Positions 22,651 through 32,404 of a DNA stretch of 57,202 nucleotides are shown here, one piece after another (positions within the stretch are counted from its first letter, which is position 1; each line of letters starts with the position of its first letter). Below the pieces are notes generated by a model. That model searched no databases. It saw nothing but the letters and a program-made list of their open reading frames with translations, and was not told the DNA's origin. This DNA comes from Streptococcus oralis subsp. tigurinus AZ_3a. GTDB lineage: Bacteria > Bacillota > Bacilli > Lactobacillales > Streptococcaceae. Both the position numbers and the translations under genes were made by a program. The stretch spans positions 1-57,202 of the forward strand of contig AORU01000013.1 in NCBI GenBank assembly GCA_000344275.1. The letters are read 5' to 3'.

Positions 22651-23274
22651 TTATTTTCCTTGATAGGAAGTGTCATTCCACCTTTCCAGAGTGAAGGTTT
22701 CAAAATCATCTGTCTCTAAAACTGTTAGACTAGCATTTGCTAAACCACCATCTTTTCGAAGAAGAGGTTCTTTATAGCCTAGAAGGGTACGAAGACTAGC
22801 AGTGAGATTCGCACCATGACCAACGATTAGAACTCTCTTAGCCTGACTCCCCTTCAGAGATTTGATAAACTGAAGGGTTCGCTGAGTCGTAGAGTAGAGG
22901 GATTCCGCTTCAAACATTCTTGTATCGAACTTAGCTAAGTTTGTACGAAAAGCCTTGATTTGTTGTGGGTAGATGGCCTTTAATGTTGCAATTTTTAATC
23001 CCTCTAGTTTTCCGAGATGCCATTCACGCAGGTCAGGAATAGCCTTTAAAGGACATTGTATCTGGAGTTGACTTTGGATAATTTCAGCAGATTTTATCGC
23101 CCTTGGTAAATCACTTGAATAAATCTCATCGAAAGGGATATTGCTGAGATATTGACCGAGCGCCTTTAAGGTATCAATAGACTCAGGAAGAAGAGGTGAG
23201 TCCCCTCCGGCACCTTGGAAACGTCCTTCAAGATTCCAGATAGTTCGGCCATGACGCACAAAATAGAGTTTCAT
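22651..23274 (-). CDS. Histidine phosphatase family protein (phosphoglycerate mutase-like)
   Basis: A 207-residue branch 1 histidine phosphatase. The catalytic histidine is in the N-terminal FVRHGRT motif, the general acid region is RAIKSAEI/LREWHLGKLEG, and the second histidine is in VLIVGHGANL. It is cytoplasmic. Members act on phosphorylated sugars, nucleosides or cobalamin precursors; the substrate here is unknown, and true phosphoglycerate mutase is unlikely because of length and divergent sequence. Its ATG overlaps the ybaK stop (ATGA), so it is last in a coupled operon. Confidence 0.88.
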   Translation of the reverse strand: MKLYFVRHGRTIWNLEGRFQGAGGDSPLLPESIDTLKALGQYLSNIPFDEIYSSDLPRAIKSAEIIQSQLQIQCPLKAIPDLREWHLGKLEGLKIATLKAIYPQQIKAFRTNLAKFDTRMFEAESLYSTTQRTLQFIKSLKGSQAKRVLIVGHGANLTASLRTLLGYKEPLLRKDGGLANASLTVLETDDFETFTLERWNDTSYQGK

Positions 23275-23756
23275 CAGTTGTTTTCCTCCAAGATATCTGC
23301 AAAATCTGCTTTCACAAAGCTAGCCAAGTCTTGTGGAGCAATAATGATACTATGCCCGACTTCCCCAGCAGAGACGATCATTTTGTCTAAATCTAAAGCT
23401 GTTTTATCAATAAAAATAGGATAGTTGTGTTTTTGGCGAATGCCGACGGGGTTATTTGCCCCATGAACATAGCCTGTCGTTTTTTCTAGGTCTTTTTGTG
23501 GAACCATACTCACTTTTTTATTACCAGAAACCTTTGCTAGTTTTTTTTCAGCGAGGTGTTCTGTTATGGGGACGATTCCGATAATTGGGCCTGTCTTGTC
23601 CCCCAGCAGAGCCAAGGTTTTAAAGATATGTGTTCGATCATATTCCGAAGGAAGTTCTCCCTCAAGCGCATTGATTTGAATCCCTGTGTGCTCAATTCCT
23701 GCCTTGGTCAAGATTTGTTCGACCAAGGTTTTCTTAATCTTAACTTTCTTTGCCAT
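23274..23756 (-). CDS. ybaK: Cys-tRNA(Pro)/Cys-tRNA(Cys) deacylase YbaK
   Basis: A 160-residue YbaK/EbsC protein that hydrolyses mischarged Cys-tRNA(Pro). The family motifs are TLALLGDKTGPIIGIVP, the substrate-site GYVHGANNPVGIRQKH (cf. GYVRGGCSPIG in E. coli) and the C-terminal VSAGEVGHSIIIAPQDL. The basic N-terminus KKVKIKKTL is usual. Overlaps popT upstream (TAATG) and the phosphatase gene downstream (ATGA). Confidence 0.92.
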   Translation of the reverse strand: MAKKVKIKKTLVEQILTKAGIEHTGIQINALEGELPSEYDRTHIFKTLALLGDKTGPIIGIVPITEHLAEKKLAKVSGNKKVSMVPQKDLEKTTGYVHGANNPVGIRQKHNYPIFIDKTALDLDKMIVSAGEVGHSIIIAPQDLASFVKADFADILEENN

Positions 23757-24598
23757 TATTTATACTTATCCTCCAATTGACTCATCCAGATACCAAGCCA
23801 AATGCCAAGTGCAAAGAAGAAGGCGATGAGAACATAGCTTACGATGGAAAGTCCAGTGTATTGGATACTTTCAGCACTTCCAGCATTTGGAATCAAAATC
23901 AAAAGAGTGCTTGATAGCACAATTCCAATAATAAAGTGATACACACGCGAGTGGTAGTTGTTCAAGGCATGGTCCATTAATTTTGAAAAAACGATGAGAG
24001 TTGCACCTGCACCAATCCCGATAGGAAGGAAGGTACCAAATAAATCAAAGGTCTTAAAGCCAGTTAGCATCGGAGCGTACAGTCCTAAAATTAAGAGTAG
24101 ATTTGATGGACTTAAACCAGGCACCAAGACACCTAGAGCTAAAAGAACACCTGCCAAGATGAAACTAGCGAAACTGGCGCTGAGAGAACCAACAACAAAG
24201 TTTAGCGCGTAGAGCCCTAGACCTGAAAGGATAAAGGTAGTCCAGAACCAGACTAGGTCAACCTTGTCACGATCAGATTCTCGAGTAGATTCTCTAAGGA
24301 GGCTAGGAACTGTACCGATGATAGCTCCAGCAAAACTCCATAAAACATAGACTTGGTAATTTTCTAGCAAATACTCGATTGGATAAGAAAACAAACCAAT
24401 GCCTAGCAACATCCCGATTGCTACTGGAATAAAGTATAGGACATTCTCTTTAAAATCTTTAAAGGGGTGAGCCAGAAAACTAATCATTCGCTCGTAGATC
24501 CCCAAAATCGCTGCTAGAACACCACCTGAAATTCCAGGTAGGATAAATCCTAAGGCGATGACGATTCCTTTAATAACTCTTGCAATCCATGAAAACAT
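23756..24598 (-). CDS. popT: DUF368 protein, undecaprenyl-phosphate translocase PopT-like
   Basis: A 280-residue polytopic membrane protein of the DUF368 family, with about eight transmembrane helices and two inverted-topology motifs: GFILPGISGGVLAAILGIYE near the start and GVLVPGLSPSNLLLILGLYA in the second half. DUF368 proteins were recently shown in other bacteria to recycle undecaprenyl phosphate across the membrane for wall and teichoic acid synthesis (PopT). The start at 24598 follows GAGGAG; an upstream in-frame ATG would add 26 unlikely residues. First gene of a coupled trio with ybaK and a phosphatase. Confidence 0.88.
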   Translation of the reverse strand: MFSWIARVIKGIVIALGFILPGISGGVLAAILGIYERMISFLAHPFKDFKENVLYFIPVAIGMLLGIGLFSYPIEYLLENYQVYVLWSFAGAIIGTVPSLLRESTRESDRDKVDLVWFWTTFILSGLGLYALNFVVGSLSASFASFILAGVLLALGVLVPGLSPSNLLLILGLYAPMLTGFKTFDLFGTFLPIGIGAGATLIVFSKLMDHALNNYHSRVYHFIIGIVLSSTLLILIPNAGSAESIQYTGLSIVSYVLIAFFFALGIWLGIWMSQLEDKYK

Positions 24599-24659
24599 AT
24601 TAGACTCCTCAATTTCATAAATTTCTTTCTCTGTCTTATCAATTATAACACAGACGGCA

Positions 24660-24705
24660 AAAAAATGAAAAAGCAAGTGAAAAAGTTGCGATTTTCACTT
24701 GCTTT
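24660..24705 (-). terminator. Terminator of the GH25 gene
   Basis: On the minus strand a 14-bp stem (24692-24705 with 24670-24683) is followed by TTTCATTTTTTT. The stem includes the stop codon of the GH25 gene. Confidence 0.85.
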
Positions 24706-25504
24706 ATGGTCTTAAAAATAGCTTTCTGAAGGTTTCTTCTTTTTCCTTATCAGTAGAAATGAGATTGATATCTAGGTGATGTTCAAATCCTGCAATTTTT
24801 CCTTTGGAAGTATACTGATGGAGGTCATAGTCTAAATCAGTATTGGGTGTAGCCTCAAAGTAGCCTGAGTCTGTCCCATAAGAAGGAATCCAAACAGCGG
24901 AGAAATTTTCCGTATTGATGCTATGTTCTTGCATGAAATAAACACCAATGTAAATCCCGATATTTTTAGCGCCCAGCGATTCAAGTTCAGCTCGAAAAGC
25001 TTCGACTCCATCATTCATATCGGCCATTGTTTTTTCCTCAACGTCAAGCCAGTAATAACTAGGATTATATGGAGAAGCAGCGTTGTAGAAGACTTCAGCA
25101 GCTTTTTCCATTTCTTCTTTGTTCGTACCAGTTAGATAAGCATAAACGGCTACGGGGACATTGCGCTTTTGAAATTCTGAAATGTGATTTTTATAGGATT
25201 TATCGACCCCGTTGATAAAGGCCGCATCATTTGCTTCCGTGTGTTGAGTACCACTGTGCACACGAACAATAGCTCCAGAAATATTTTGAGATAAAATATC
25301 GTAGTTTATCTCCTCCGGTCTTTGCCAACCAGAAATGTCAATAATGGGTTTATCAAGATTATGCAAGGCCTGGTTTTCAACTTGGACAGTGTTGCTTTTT
25401 GACTTGACCGAATGGTCTTCATAAGCTGGTTTATTAAAGATTAAAATAGCTATAACAATGGTGAATAGACTAAAAATAATAGCTGGATGAATCTCTTTTC
25501 TCAT
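24704..25504 (-). CDS. Membrane-anchored GH25 lysozyme-like protein
   Basis: A 266-residue protein with an N-terminal uncleaved-looking transmembrane anchor (residues about 7-25) and a glycoside hydrolase family 25 domain. The catalytic region motifs are IIDISGWQ at the start of the barrel and YYWLDVEE in the centre, with VYAYLTG and IGIYIGVYF strands. GH25 enzymes cleave the MurNAc-GlcNAc bond of peptidoglycan. It lacks choline-binding repeats, unlike phage-type LytC lysozymes, so it probably acts at the membrane-proximal wall. Monocistronic and divergent from glmU. Confidence 0.88.
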   Translation of the reverse strand: MRKEIHPAIIFSLFTIVIAILIFNKPAYEDHSVKSKSNTVQVENQALHNLDKPIIDISGWQRPEEINYDILSQNISGAIVRVHSGTQHTEANDAAFINGVDKSYKNHISEFQKRNVPVAVYAYLTGTNKEEMEKAAEVFYNAASPYNPSYYWLDVEEKTMADMNDGVEAFRAELESLGAKNIGIYIGVYFMQEHSINTENFSAVWIPSYGTDSGYFEATPNTDLDYDLHQYTSKGKIAGFEHHLDINLISTDKEKEETFRKLFLRP

Positions 25505-25619
25505 ATCTAATTAGTTTAACGTAAATAGATAAAAAAATCAAAGAAAACGTTGAAAAGATGAATGAACTAGCATGTTTTCCCCTATTTCTCTGTTTGTTTA
25601 CTCCTAAGGAAGTAAATTA

Positions 25620-25628
25620 TGGTATAAT
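25620..25628 (+). promoter_or_regulatory. Extended -10 promoter of the glmU operon
   Basis: TGG-TATAAT, 31 bases before the glmU ATG. Confidence 0.6.
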
Positions 25629-25632
25629 ATAA

Positions 25633-27039
<1,407 letters not shown>

Positions 27040-27048
27040 GAGTCTATC

Positions 27049-27594
27049 ATGGAATTTGAAGAAAAAACGATTAGCCGGAAGGAAATCTATCAAGGTCCTA
27101 TTTTTAAGCTAGTGCAAGATCAGGTGGAACTACCCGAAGGGAAGGGAACTGCCCAACGTGATTTGATTTTTCACAATGGAGGCGTATGTGTTCTAGCTGT
27201 GACAGCTGAGGATAAAATCGTCCTTGTTAAGCAATACCGAAAAGCTATTGAAGCCATCTCTTATGAAATTCCTGCTGGTAAACTGGAAATTGGTGAAAAT
27301 GCAGATCCCATGTCGGCGGCTCTTCGTGAATTGGAGGAGGAAGTTGCCTATACGGGTAAGTTAGAGCTGCTATATGATTTCTACTCTGCTATTGGTTTTT
27401 GTAATGAAAAATTAAAACTCTACCTCGCTAGTGATTTGGTCAAGGTGGAAAATCCTCGCCCACAAGATGATGATGAAACTTTGGAAGTCCTAGAAGTAAG
27501 CCTAGAGGAAGCCAAGAACCTGATCCAGTCAGGTCATATCTGTGATGCCAAGACCATTATGGCTATCCAGTACTGGGAACTACAAAAGAAATAG
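27049..27594 (+). CDS. NUDIX hydrolase (ADP-ribose pyrophosphatase-like)
   Basis: A 181-residue protein similar to B. subtilis NudF. The nudix region reads GKLEIGENADPMSAALRELEEE, followed by VAYTG. Compared with the canonical pattern GX5EX7REUXEEXGU there are two extra residues between the first Glu and the RE pair, and the usual Gly near the end is Ala. The catalytic REXXEE core is intact, so activity is plausible. It lies 9 bases after glmU with a GGAG SD and is probably cotranscribed. Confidence 0.9.
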   Translation: MEFEEKTISRKEIYQGPIFKLVQDQVELPEGKGTAQRDLIFHNGGVCVLAVTAEDKIVLVKQYRKAIEAISYEIPAGKLEIGENADPMSAALRELEEEVAYTGKLELLYDFYSAIGFCNEKLKLYLASDLVKVENPRPQDDDETLEVLEVSLEEAKNLIQSGHICDAKTIMAIQYWELQKK

Positions 27595-27605
27595 AGGAGT
27601 AGCCC

Positions 27606-27917
27606 ATGGGAAAACCTTTGTTAACAGATGAAATAATCGAACGTGCCAATCGTGGGGAGAAAATCTCCGGGCCACCTCTTCAAGATGACGAGGAAACTAA
27701 AATTTTATCAACTTCTTCACAAAACTTTGGTTATTCACGTTCTAGAGACTATAATTCTATTCAAGATACTTTAACAATTGAAGTAGAGCCAACGATTCAT
27801 AAGAGCCGTCGCATTGAGAATACCAAGAGAAATGTTTTTAACTCGAAACTAAACAGAATCTTATTTACAGTCATCCTACTCTTGATTTTACTTGTGTTGG
27901 CGATGAAACTTTTGTAA
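27606..27917 (+). CDS. macP: MacP, membrane-anchored activator of PBP2a
   Basis: A 103-residue protein with a charged cytoplasmic N-terminal part and one C-terminal transmembrane helix (about 85-102, [17 protein letters not shown]). Sequence [19 protein letters not shown] and its place between the nudix gene and mtnN match pneumococcal MacP, a substrate of the kinase StkP that activates the cell wall synthase PBP2a. Thr31 in DDEETKIL corresponds to the phosphorylated threonine of pneumococcal MacP (position 32, as I recall). Identification rests on synteny and remembered sequence. Confidence 0.82.
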   Translation: MGKPLLTDEIIERANRGEKISGPPLQDDEETKILSTSSQNFGYSRSRDYNSIQDTLTIEVEPTIHKSRRIENTKRNVFNSKLNRILFTVILLLILLVLAMKLL

Positions 27918-27933
27918 TAGAAAAGGAAATAAA

Positions 27934-28626
27934 ATGAAAATTGGAATCATTGCAGCAATGCCAGAAGAGCTCCTACACTTGACTCAGAATTTAGATAGAG
28001 CACAAGAAGTCCAAGTCCTCGGAAATACTTACTACACTGGCACTGTTGGCAAGACAGAAGTTGTCCTAGTTCAGAGTGGGATTGGGAAGGTCATGTCATC
28101 TATGAGTGTAGCGGTGTTAGCTGACCATTTCCAAGTGGATGCCGTTATCAATACAGGATCAGCAGGTGCAGTTGCAGAAGGGATTGCCGTTGGAGATGTA
28201 GTGATTGCGGATAAATTGGCTTACCATGATGTGGATGTAACTGCTTTTGGCTATGCTTATGGTCAGATGGCTGGTCAACCTCTTTACTTTGAATCCGATA
28301 AGAACTTTATCGCTAGGATTAAAGAGAATTTATCTCAATTAGAACAGACCTGGCACCTAGGCTTGGTTGCTACAGGGGACAGTTTTATAGCTGGAGATGA
28401 TAAGATTGCTAGTATCAAATCCCACTTTCCAGATGTTTTAGCAGTTGAAATGGAAGGGGCAGCGATTGCACAGGCAGCTCAGGCTCTTGGCCTACCTTTC
28501 TTGGTCATTCGTGCCATGAGCGACAATGCCAATTACGAAGCTTCTATCTCTTTTGATGAGTTTATCATTGAAGCTGGACGTCGTTCTGCCCAAGTTTTAC
28601 TGGCCTTTTTAAAGGCTATGGATTAA
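27934..28626 (+). CDS. mtnN: 5'-methylthioadenosine/S-adenosylhomocysteine nucleosidase
   Basis: A 230-residue enzyme (Pfs/MtnN) that cleaves MTA and SAH, feeding methionine salvage and supplying S-ribosylhomocysteine for LuxS. Visible motifs are MKIGIIAAMPEEL, NTGSAGAV, VEMEGAAIAQAA and the catalytic RAMSDNAN. Last gene of the glmU operon. Full length. Confidence 0.97.
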   Translation: MKIGIIAAMPEELLHLTQNLDRAQEVQVLGNTYYTGTVGKTEVVLVQSGIGKVMSSMSVAVLADHFQVDAVINTGSAGAVAEGIAVGDVVIADKLAYHDVDVTAFGYAYGQMAGQPLYFESDKNFIARIKENLSQLEQTWHLGLVATGDSFIAGDDKIASIKSHFPDVLAVEMEGAAIAQAAQALGLPFLVIRAMSDNANYEASISFDEFIIEAGRRSAQVLLAFLKAMD

Positions 28627-28634
28627 GCGGAAAT

Positions 28635-28663
28635 TTGACAGTTTATCTAGCTTATGATAAGAT
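28635..28663 (+). promoter_or_regulatory. Promoter of rocS
   Basis: TTGACA at 28635-28640 and TAAGAT at 28658-28663, spacer 17, so rocS has its own promoter behind mtnN. Confidence 0.75.
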
Positions 28664-28702
28664 TTAAGTAAAGAAAAGCTAGAAAACGTTTCAGAGGATA
28701 TT

Positions 28703-29197
28703 ATGAGTATTGAAATGACCGTCAGTGAGATTGCAGAGGTCTTAGGACTCTCTCGTCAAGCAATCAACAATCGTGTCAAAGAACTTCCAGAAGAGGACAC
28801 GAAAAAAAATGACAAAGGGGTAACTGTAGTTACTCGAAGTGGCTTGATTAAGCTAGAAGAAATCTATAAAAAAACGATTTTTGAAGATGAACCAGTCAGT
28901 GATGATGTCAAACAACGCGAACTGATGGAAATCTTAGTCGATGAGAAAAACGCTGAAATTCTTCGTTTATATGAGCAGCTCAAGGCCAAAGACCAGCAGT
29001 TAGCAGAAAAAGATGAACAGATGCGTGTTAAAGATCGACAGATTGCTGAAAAGGACAAACAATTGGATCAACAGCAACAATTAACTCTTCAAGCTATGAA
29101 GGATCAAGAGAGTTTGAAACTAGAGTTGGACCAAGCAAAAGAAGAAGTTCAAGCTACCAAAAAAGGCTTTTTTGCTCGCTTATTTGGAGGAAAATAA
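28703..29197 (+). CDS. rocS: RocS, chromosome segregation regulator
   Basis: A 164-residue protein with an N-terminal helix-turn-helix (VSEIAEVLGLSRQAINNRVK, residues 7-26), a long central coiled coil rich in Lys, Glu, Asp and Gln (about 75-150), and a C-terminal amphipathic helix GFFARLFGGK. This matches pneumococcal RocS, which binds DNA and the membrane and links nucleoid segregation to capsule/ParB factors (family knowledge). Also called DUF536. It has its own promoter and terminator. Confidence 0.85.
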   Translation: MSIEMTVSEIAEVLGLSRQAINNRVKELPEEDTKKNDKGVTVVTRSGLIKLEEIYKKTIFEDEPVSDDVKQRELMEILVDEKNAEILRLYEQLKAKDQQLAEKDEQMRVKDRQIAEKDKQLDQQQQLTLQAMKDQESLKLELDQAKEEVQATKKGFFARLFGGK

Positions 29198-29198
29198 A

Positions 29199-29240
29199 GA
29201 AGCTGTTTGGGTTATTCACTAACCTGATAGCTTCTTTTAT
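29199..29240 (+). terminator. Terminator of rocS
   Basis: An interrupted stem (GAAGCT/AGCTTC outside, GGTT/AACC inside, 29199-29234) is followed by T-rich sequence. Confidence 0.65.
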
Positions 29241-29278
29241 TATTTATGGTTTAAATTGAGTCGGAACCGAGGTAAAAG

Positions 29279-29869
29279 ATGGAAAAATTAAGAGATTATA
29301 TTGCCTTTGATTTGGAGTTCAATCAATACGAAGGGGTTACCCATTTAATTCAGGTATCGGCAGTTCGCTTTCAAAATGGTCAAGAAATAGGTGCCTTTGA
29401 TTCTTATGTTCATACTACAGCACCTTTGAAGAGTTTTATCAATGGCTTGACTGGAATCACAGCTGAAACCTTGAAAGATGCGCCAATGGTGGAACAAGTT
29501 TTAAGGGATTTTCAGATTTTTGTTGGCAATTTACCTATGGTTGGATACAATGCGGCCAAAAGTGATCTGCCTATTCTCTTGGAGCACGGTATTGATTATC
29601 ATGACCAGTATAAGGTTGATCTATATGATGAGGCTTTTGAACGGCGTAGTTCTGACTTACACGGGATAGCCAATCTTAAATTGCAAACTGTAGCGAATTT
29701 TTTAGGTTTTCACGGGAAGTCACATAATAGTTTAGAAGATGCCCGCATGACAGCGCGTGTTTACGAAGTATTTTTGGAATCGGATGAAGGAAAGCTATTA
29801 TTAGAAGACCAGAGTAGTTTTTCTATGAATCCCTTTAATAGCTTAGACTTATCTCAATTTTTAGACTAG
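29279..29869 (+). CDS. DEDD-type 3'-5' exonuclease domain protein
   Basis: A 196-residue DnaQ-like exonuclease. The acidic metal ligands appear in FDLEFN (Exo I), GYNAAKSDLPIL (Exo II, with Asp) and HNSLEDARMTARVY (Exo III, DEDDh type with His). It is smaller than PolC and probably a standalone nuclease or RNase; substrate unknown. It stops 8 bases before the following membrane phosphodiesterase gene. Confidence 0.88.
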   Translation: MEKLRDYIAFDLEFNQYEGVTHLIQVSAVRFQNGQEIGAFDSYVHTTAPLKSFINGLTGITAETLKDAPMVEQVLRDFQIFVGNLPMVGYNAAKSDLPILLEHGIDYHDQYKVDLYDEAFERRSSDLHGIANLKLQTVANFLGFHGKSHNSLEDARMTARVYEVFLESDEGKLLLEDQSSFSMNPFNSLDLSQFLD

Positions 29870-29877
29870 GAGTGCCT

Positions 29878-31641
29878 ATGAAACCTGAAAAACCTAAAAA
29901 GCTAGGTTTTAGGAAAATTTACTATAACCTAGATAAAATACTATTTCTATTTTTCTTGATTTTCATGATGGTAGAGTTTGTTTGGTTACCATTGAATTCA
30001 TGGATAGCTGGCATACTTCTAAGACAAACAGGTTACTTGTTTGTCTCCTACAATAACTTTTGGGCGATTATACAAGGCTCGCCTTTTATCAGTTTAGCCT
30101 TTCTCATTTTAATAGTAATCAATCTTTTAGTGGCTTATTTTCAAATCTGTCTTTTGTTTATCGGGGCGCGTCACCTTCTCTACCATGAAAAGAGAACCCT
30201 GATTGAATATAGTCGAAAAGTCTTTCACCAGAGCTTTCTATTTGTCAAACGATTGAGCTTTTGTAAGATGGCCTTTGTCTTCTTTTATGTAGCTCTACTT
30301 TTTCCTTTTATTAGGAAAATTTTAAAAATCTACTATCTCAATAAGATTATTATCCCCGATTTTATCGTTACATACCTAGAAGATAAGAACTGGCTGGTAG
30401 GGCTGTTGATCATAGCATCCGCTTGGATCTTTCTCTACATTTCTGTTCGCTTTATGTTTGCCCTTCCTAAGATTCTCTTTGAAAGAAAGACAGTAAGAGA
30501 AAGTGTGAAATATAGTCTCCAAAAGACGAAGAAAAACGTCCTTTTCTTCTCTTGGCATCTCCTACTCATTATCATTAAAACTTATCTCTTCTTCTTTGTT
30601 TTGTTAATTCCCTTGCTCTTTGCTCAGGCGGTAATGGATAACTTTACTCAAAAAGAATCCTTGATTCTTGGTGTGATTAATTTTATCTTGATTAAAAACC
30701 TCCATTACATGACTCTGACTTATTTCCTGGTGAAGTTTTTTTCCTTCCTGACAGGAGAAGAGTTGGAGATCATGCCAAGGCGAAAAAAAGATCATCTGAT
30801 GAGATGGGGTGTCATGGGGTGTGCAAGTATCTTTTTTGCTTTAGAAGGTTATATCTATCTGGAGTCTCCGGATACCAATACACCTTTAGTGATTTCACAC
30901 AGAGGAGTAAGTAATAAAAATGGTGTTCAAAATACGGTACAGTCTTTAGAAAAGACAGCCCAACTAAAACCAGACCTCGTCGAGATGGATGTGCAAGAAA
31001 CGAAAGACGGTCAGTTCGTGATGATGCACGACGCTAACCTTAAATCGCTAGCAAGAATTAATGCTACACCGCAAGACTTAACTCTGGATGAATTAACAAA
31101 TACAGATATTTACGAGAATGGTTATCAAACAAAAATTTCAAGTTTTGATGATTATTTAGAACGCGCAAATACATTAAACCAAAAATTGCTGATTGAGATT
31201 AAAACCAGTAAAAAAGATAGCCCACAAATGATGGACCATTTTCTCGAAAAGTATGGAGCGACGATCAAGAAATATGGTCACCAGATGCAGTCACTAGACT
31301 ATCATGTGATTGATAAGGTCTTGGCTTATGATTCTGAAATTCCAGTGTACTTCATTCTGCCATATAATAGTGTGTTTCCGAGAACCAAGGCGACTGGCTA
31401 TACCATGGAGTATTCAACTTTGGATGAATACTTTGTCAATAAACTTTGGACAACAGATCAGAAACTCTATGTTTGGACCGTAAATGGTTCGGAGGCATTT
31501 GATAAAGCAGTTCGTCTCGGTGCAGATGGCATGATTACTGATGATCTTGAAATGGTCCAGTCACAAGTCACAATGGCTCAAGATGATCCGGAATACACGG
31601 AATTACTCTTAAAGAAAGCAATGGAATTCTTTGATTTCTAA
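29878..31641 (+). CDS. Membrane glycerophosphodiester phosphodiesterase
   Basis: A 587-residue two-part protein. Residues 1 to about 330 form a polytopic membrane domain (about seven helices; glycerophosphoryl diester phosphodiesterase membrane domain). The C-terminal GDPD barrel has ISHRGVSNKNGVQNT, EMDVQETKDGQFVMMHD and LLIEIK, containing the catalytic His and metal-binding Glu/Asp. Likely acts on glycerophosphodiesters or lipoteichoic acid at the outer face; direction is not proven. The ATG at 29878 fits AGGAG; a GTG at 29872 overlaps the SD. Confidence 0.87.
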   Translation: MKPEKPKKLGFRKIYYNLDKILFLFFLIFMMVEFVWLPLNSWIAGILLRQTGYLFVSYNNFWAIIQGSPFISLAFLILIVINLLVAYFQICLLFIGARHLLYHEKRTLIEYSRKVFHQSFLFVKRLSFCKMAFVFFYVALLFPFIRKILKIYYLNKIIIPDFIVTYLEDKNWLVGLLIIASAWIFLYISVRFMFALPKILFERKTVRESVKYSLQKTKKNVLFFSWHLLLIIIKTYLFFFVLLIPLLFAQAVMDNFTQKESLILGVINFILIKNLHYMTLTYFLVKFFSFLTGEELEIMPRRKKDHLMRWGVMGCASIFFALEGYIYLESPDTNTPLVISHRGVSNKNGVQNTVQSLEKTAQLKPDLVEMDVQETKDGQFVMMHDANLKSLARINATPQDLTLDELTNTDIYENGYQTKISSFDDYLERANTLNQKLLIEIKTSKKDSPQMMDHFLEKYGATIKKYGHQMQSLDYHVIDKVLAYDSEIPVYFILPYNSVFPRTKATGYTMEYSTLDEYFVNKLWTTDQKLYVWTVNGSEAFDKAVRLGADGMITDDLEMVQSQVTMAQDDPEYTELLLKKAMEFFDF

Positions 31642-31642
31642 G

Positions 31643-31674
31643 AAAAAAAGAGAAACAGATGTTTCTCTTTTTTT
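31643..31674. terminator. Bidirectional terminator between the phosphodiesterase gene and ybaB
   Basis: A 14-bp stem with A7 on the left and T8 on the right, loop AGAT. Confidence 0.9.
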
Positions 31675-31679
31675 GTGGA

Positions 31680-31979
31680 TTAGAAAGGCAATTTTCCAGC
31701 GAAAGCACCGAGTTTCTTCTTAGTCGTTTCATCAATTTGTTCAAGTGCAGCGTTAATCGCTTGAACAGTCATGTCAGAAAGGGTTTCGAGATCTTCTGGA
31801 TCTACAACTGCTGGATTGAAGTCAATGCTGACAACTTTTTTGTCTCCAGTCAGAGTTGCTTGGACAAGGTCCTGAGCTGATTTTCCAACAAATTCCATGG
31901 CAGCGAGTTCTGCCTGACTTTGTTCCATTTGTTTTTGAAGTTTCTGTGCTTGGCGCATCATGTTTTGCATGTTCATCAT
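31680..31979 (-). CDS. ybaB: YbaB/EbfC family nucleoid-associated protein
   Basis: A 99-residue DNA-binding protein of the YbaB/EbfC family, which forms tweezers-like dimers. Typical features are the N-terminal [18 protein letters not shown] helix and the core [27 protein letters not shown] (positions about 40-66). The C-terminal [11 protein letters not shown] is as in other streptococci. No recR or dnaX lies next to it, unlike in many bacteria. Confidence 0.93.
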   Translation of the reverse strand: MMNMQNMMRQAQKLQKQMEQSQAELAAMEFVGKSAQDLVQATLTGDKKVVSIDFNPAVVDPEDLETLSDMTVQAINAALEQIDETTKKKLGAFAGKLPF

Positions 31980-32142
31980 GGCGGTTTACAGTTTCCTTTT
32001 TCTATTATTTTCTTTTTTATTTTACCAATTTTAGGAGCAAAAGTCTAACAATAGTTTAAAACATCGTAGAGATTGCTTTCTTAAATTTACAAAAATGGAT
32101 GCCACGATTTTCCTAGCTTTTTCTTGTATTTCTAAAAATGTG

Positions 32143-32159
32143 TTTAAGCTTTCTTTAAG
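32143..32159 (+). promoter_or_regulatory. CiaR binding site (direct repeat) upstream of tarI-lic
   Basis: TTTAAG-N5-TTTAAG is an exact match to the CiaR response-regulator repeat. A -10-like TATATT lies at 32168-32173, so this marks a distal CiaRH-controlled promoter about 230 bases before tarI. The 425-base gap 31980-32404 holds this site, an RNA hairpin (about 32183-32222) and a second promoter at 32353-32361. Confidence 0.75.
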
Positions 32160-32352
32160 GTTTCTATTATATTCTAAAGAACTCTATATTAACCGAACGT
32201 TAAATGGATAATATAGAAGATAACCTAATTTTATTTCTTAATTTGTTATGGTCTTTCCAGATTTAGTAAGACATTGTTCACTTTTCACATTAAATGGTGT
32301 GTTGATTAGACTAAATGATGCTCTGTCTTTTCTTCATGATGGGGGCAGATTG

Positions 32353-32361
32353 TGATATAAT
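32353..32361 (+). promoter_or_regulatory. Proximal extended -10 promoter of tarI-tarJ-licABC
   Basis: TGA-TATAAT, 43 bases before the tarI ATG, with only a weak -35 (TTCATG at 32333-32338). Confidence 0.55.
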
Positions 32362-32404
32362 AGATGGTAATGAGTTTTTTAGAATAAACTAAAGGAGAAT
32401 ATAA

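Noticed and set aside
28681..28694. cre-like AGAAAACGTTTCAG before rocS
   Set aside because: Spacing in the right half is one base short and the first base is wrong; probably chance.
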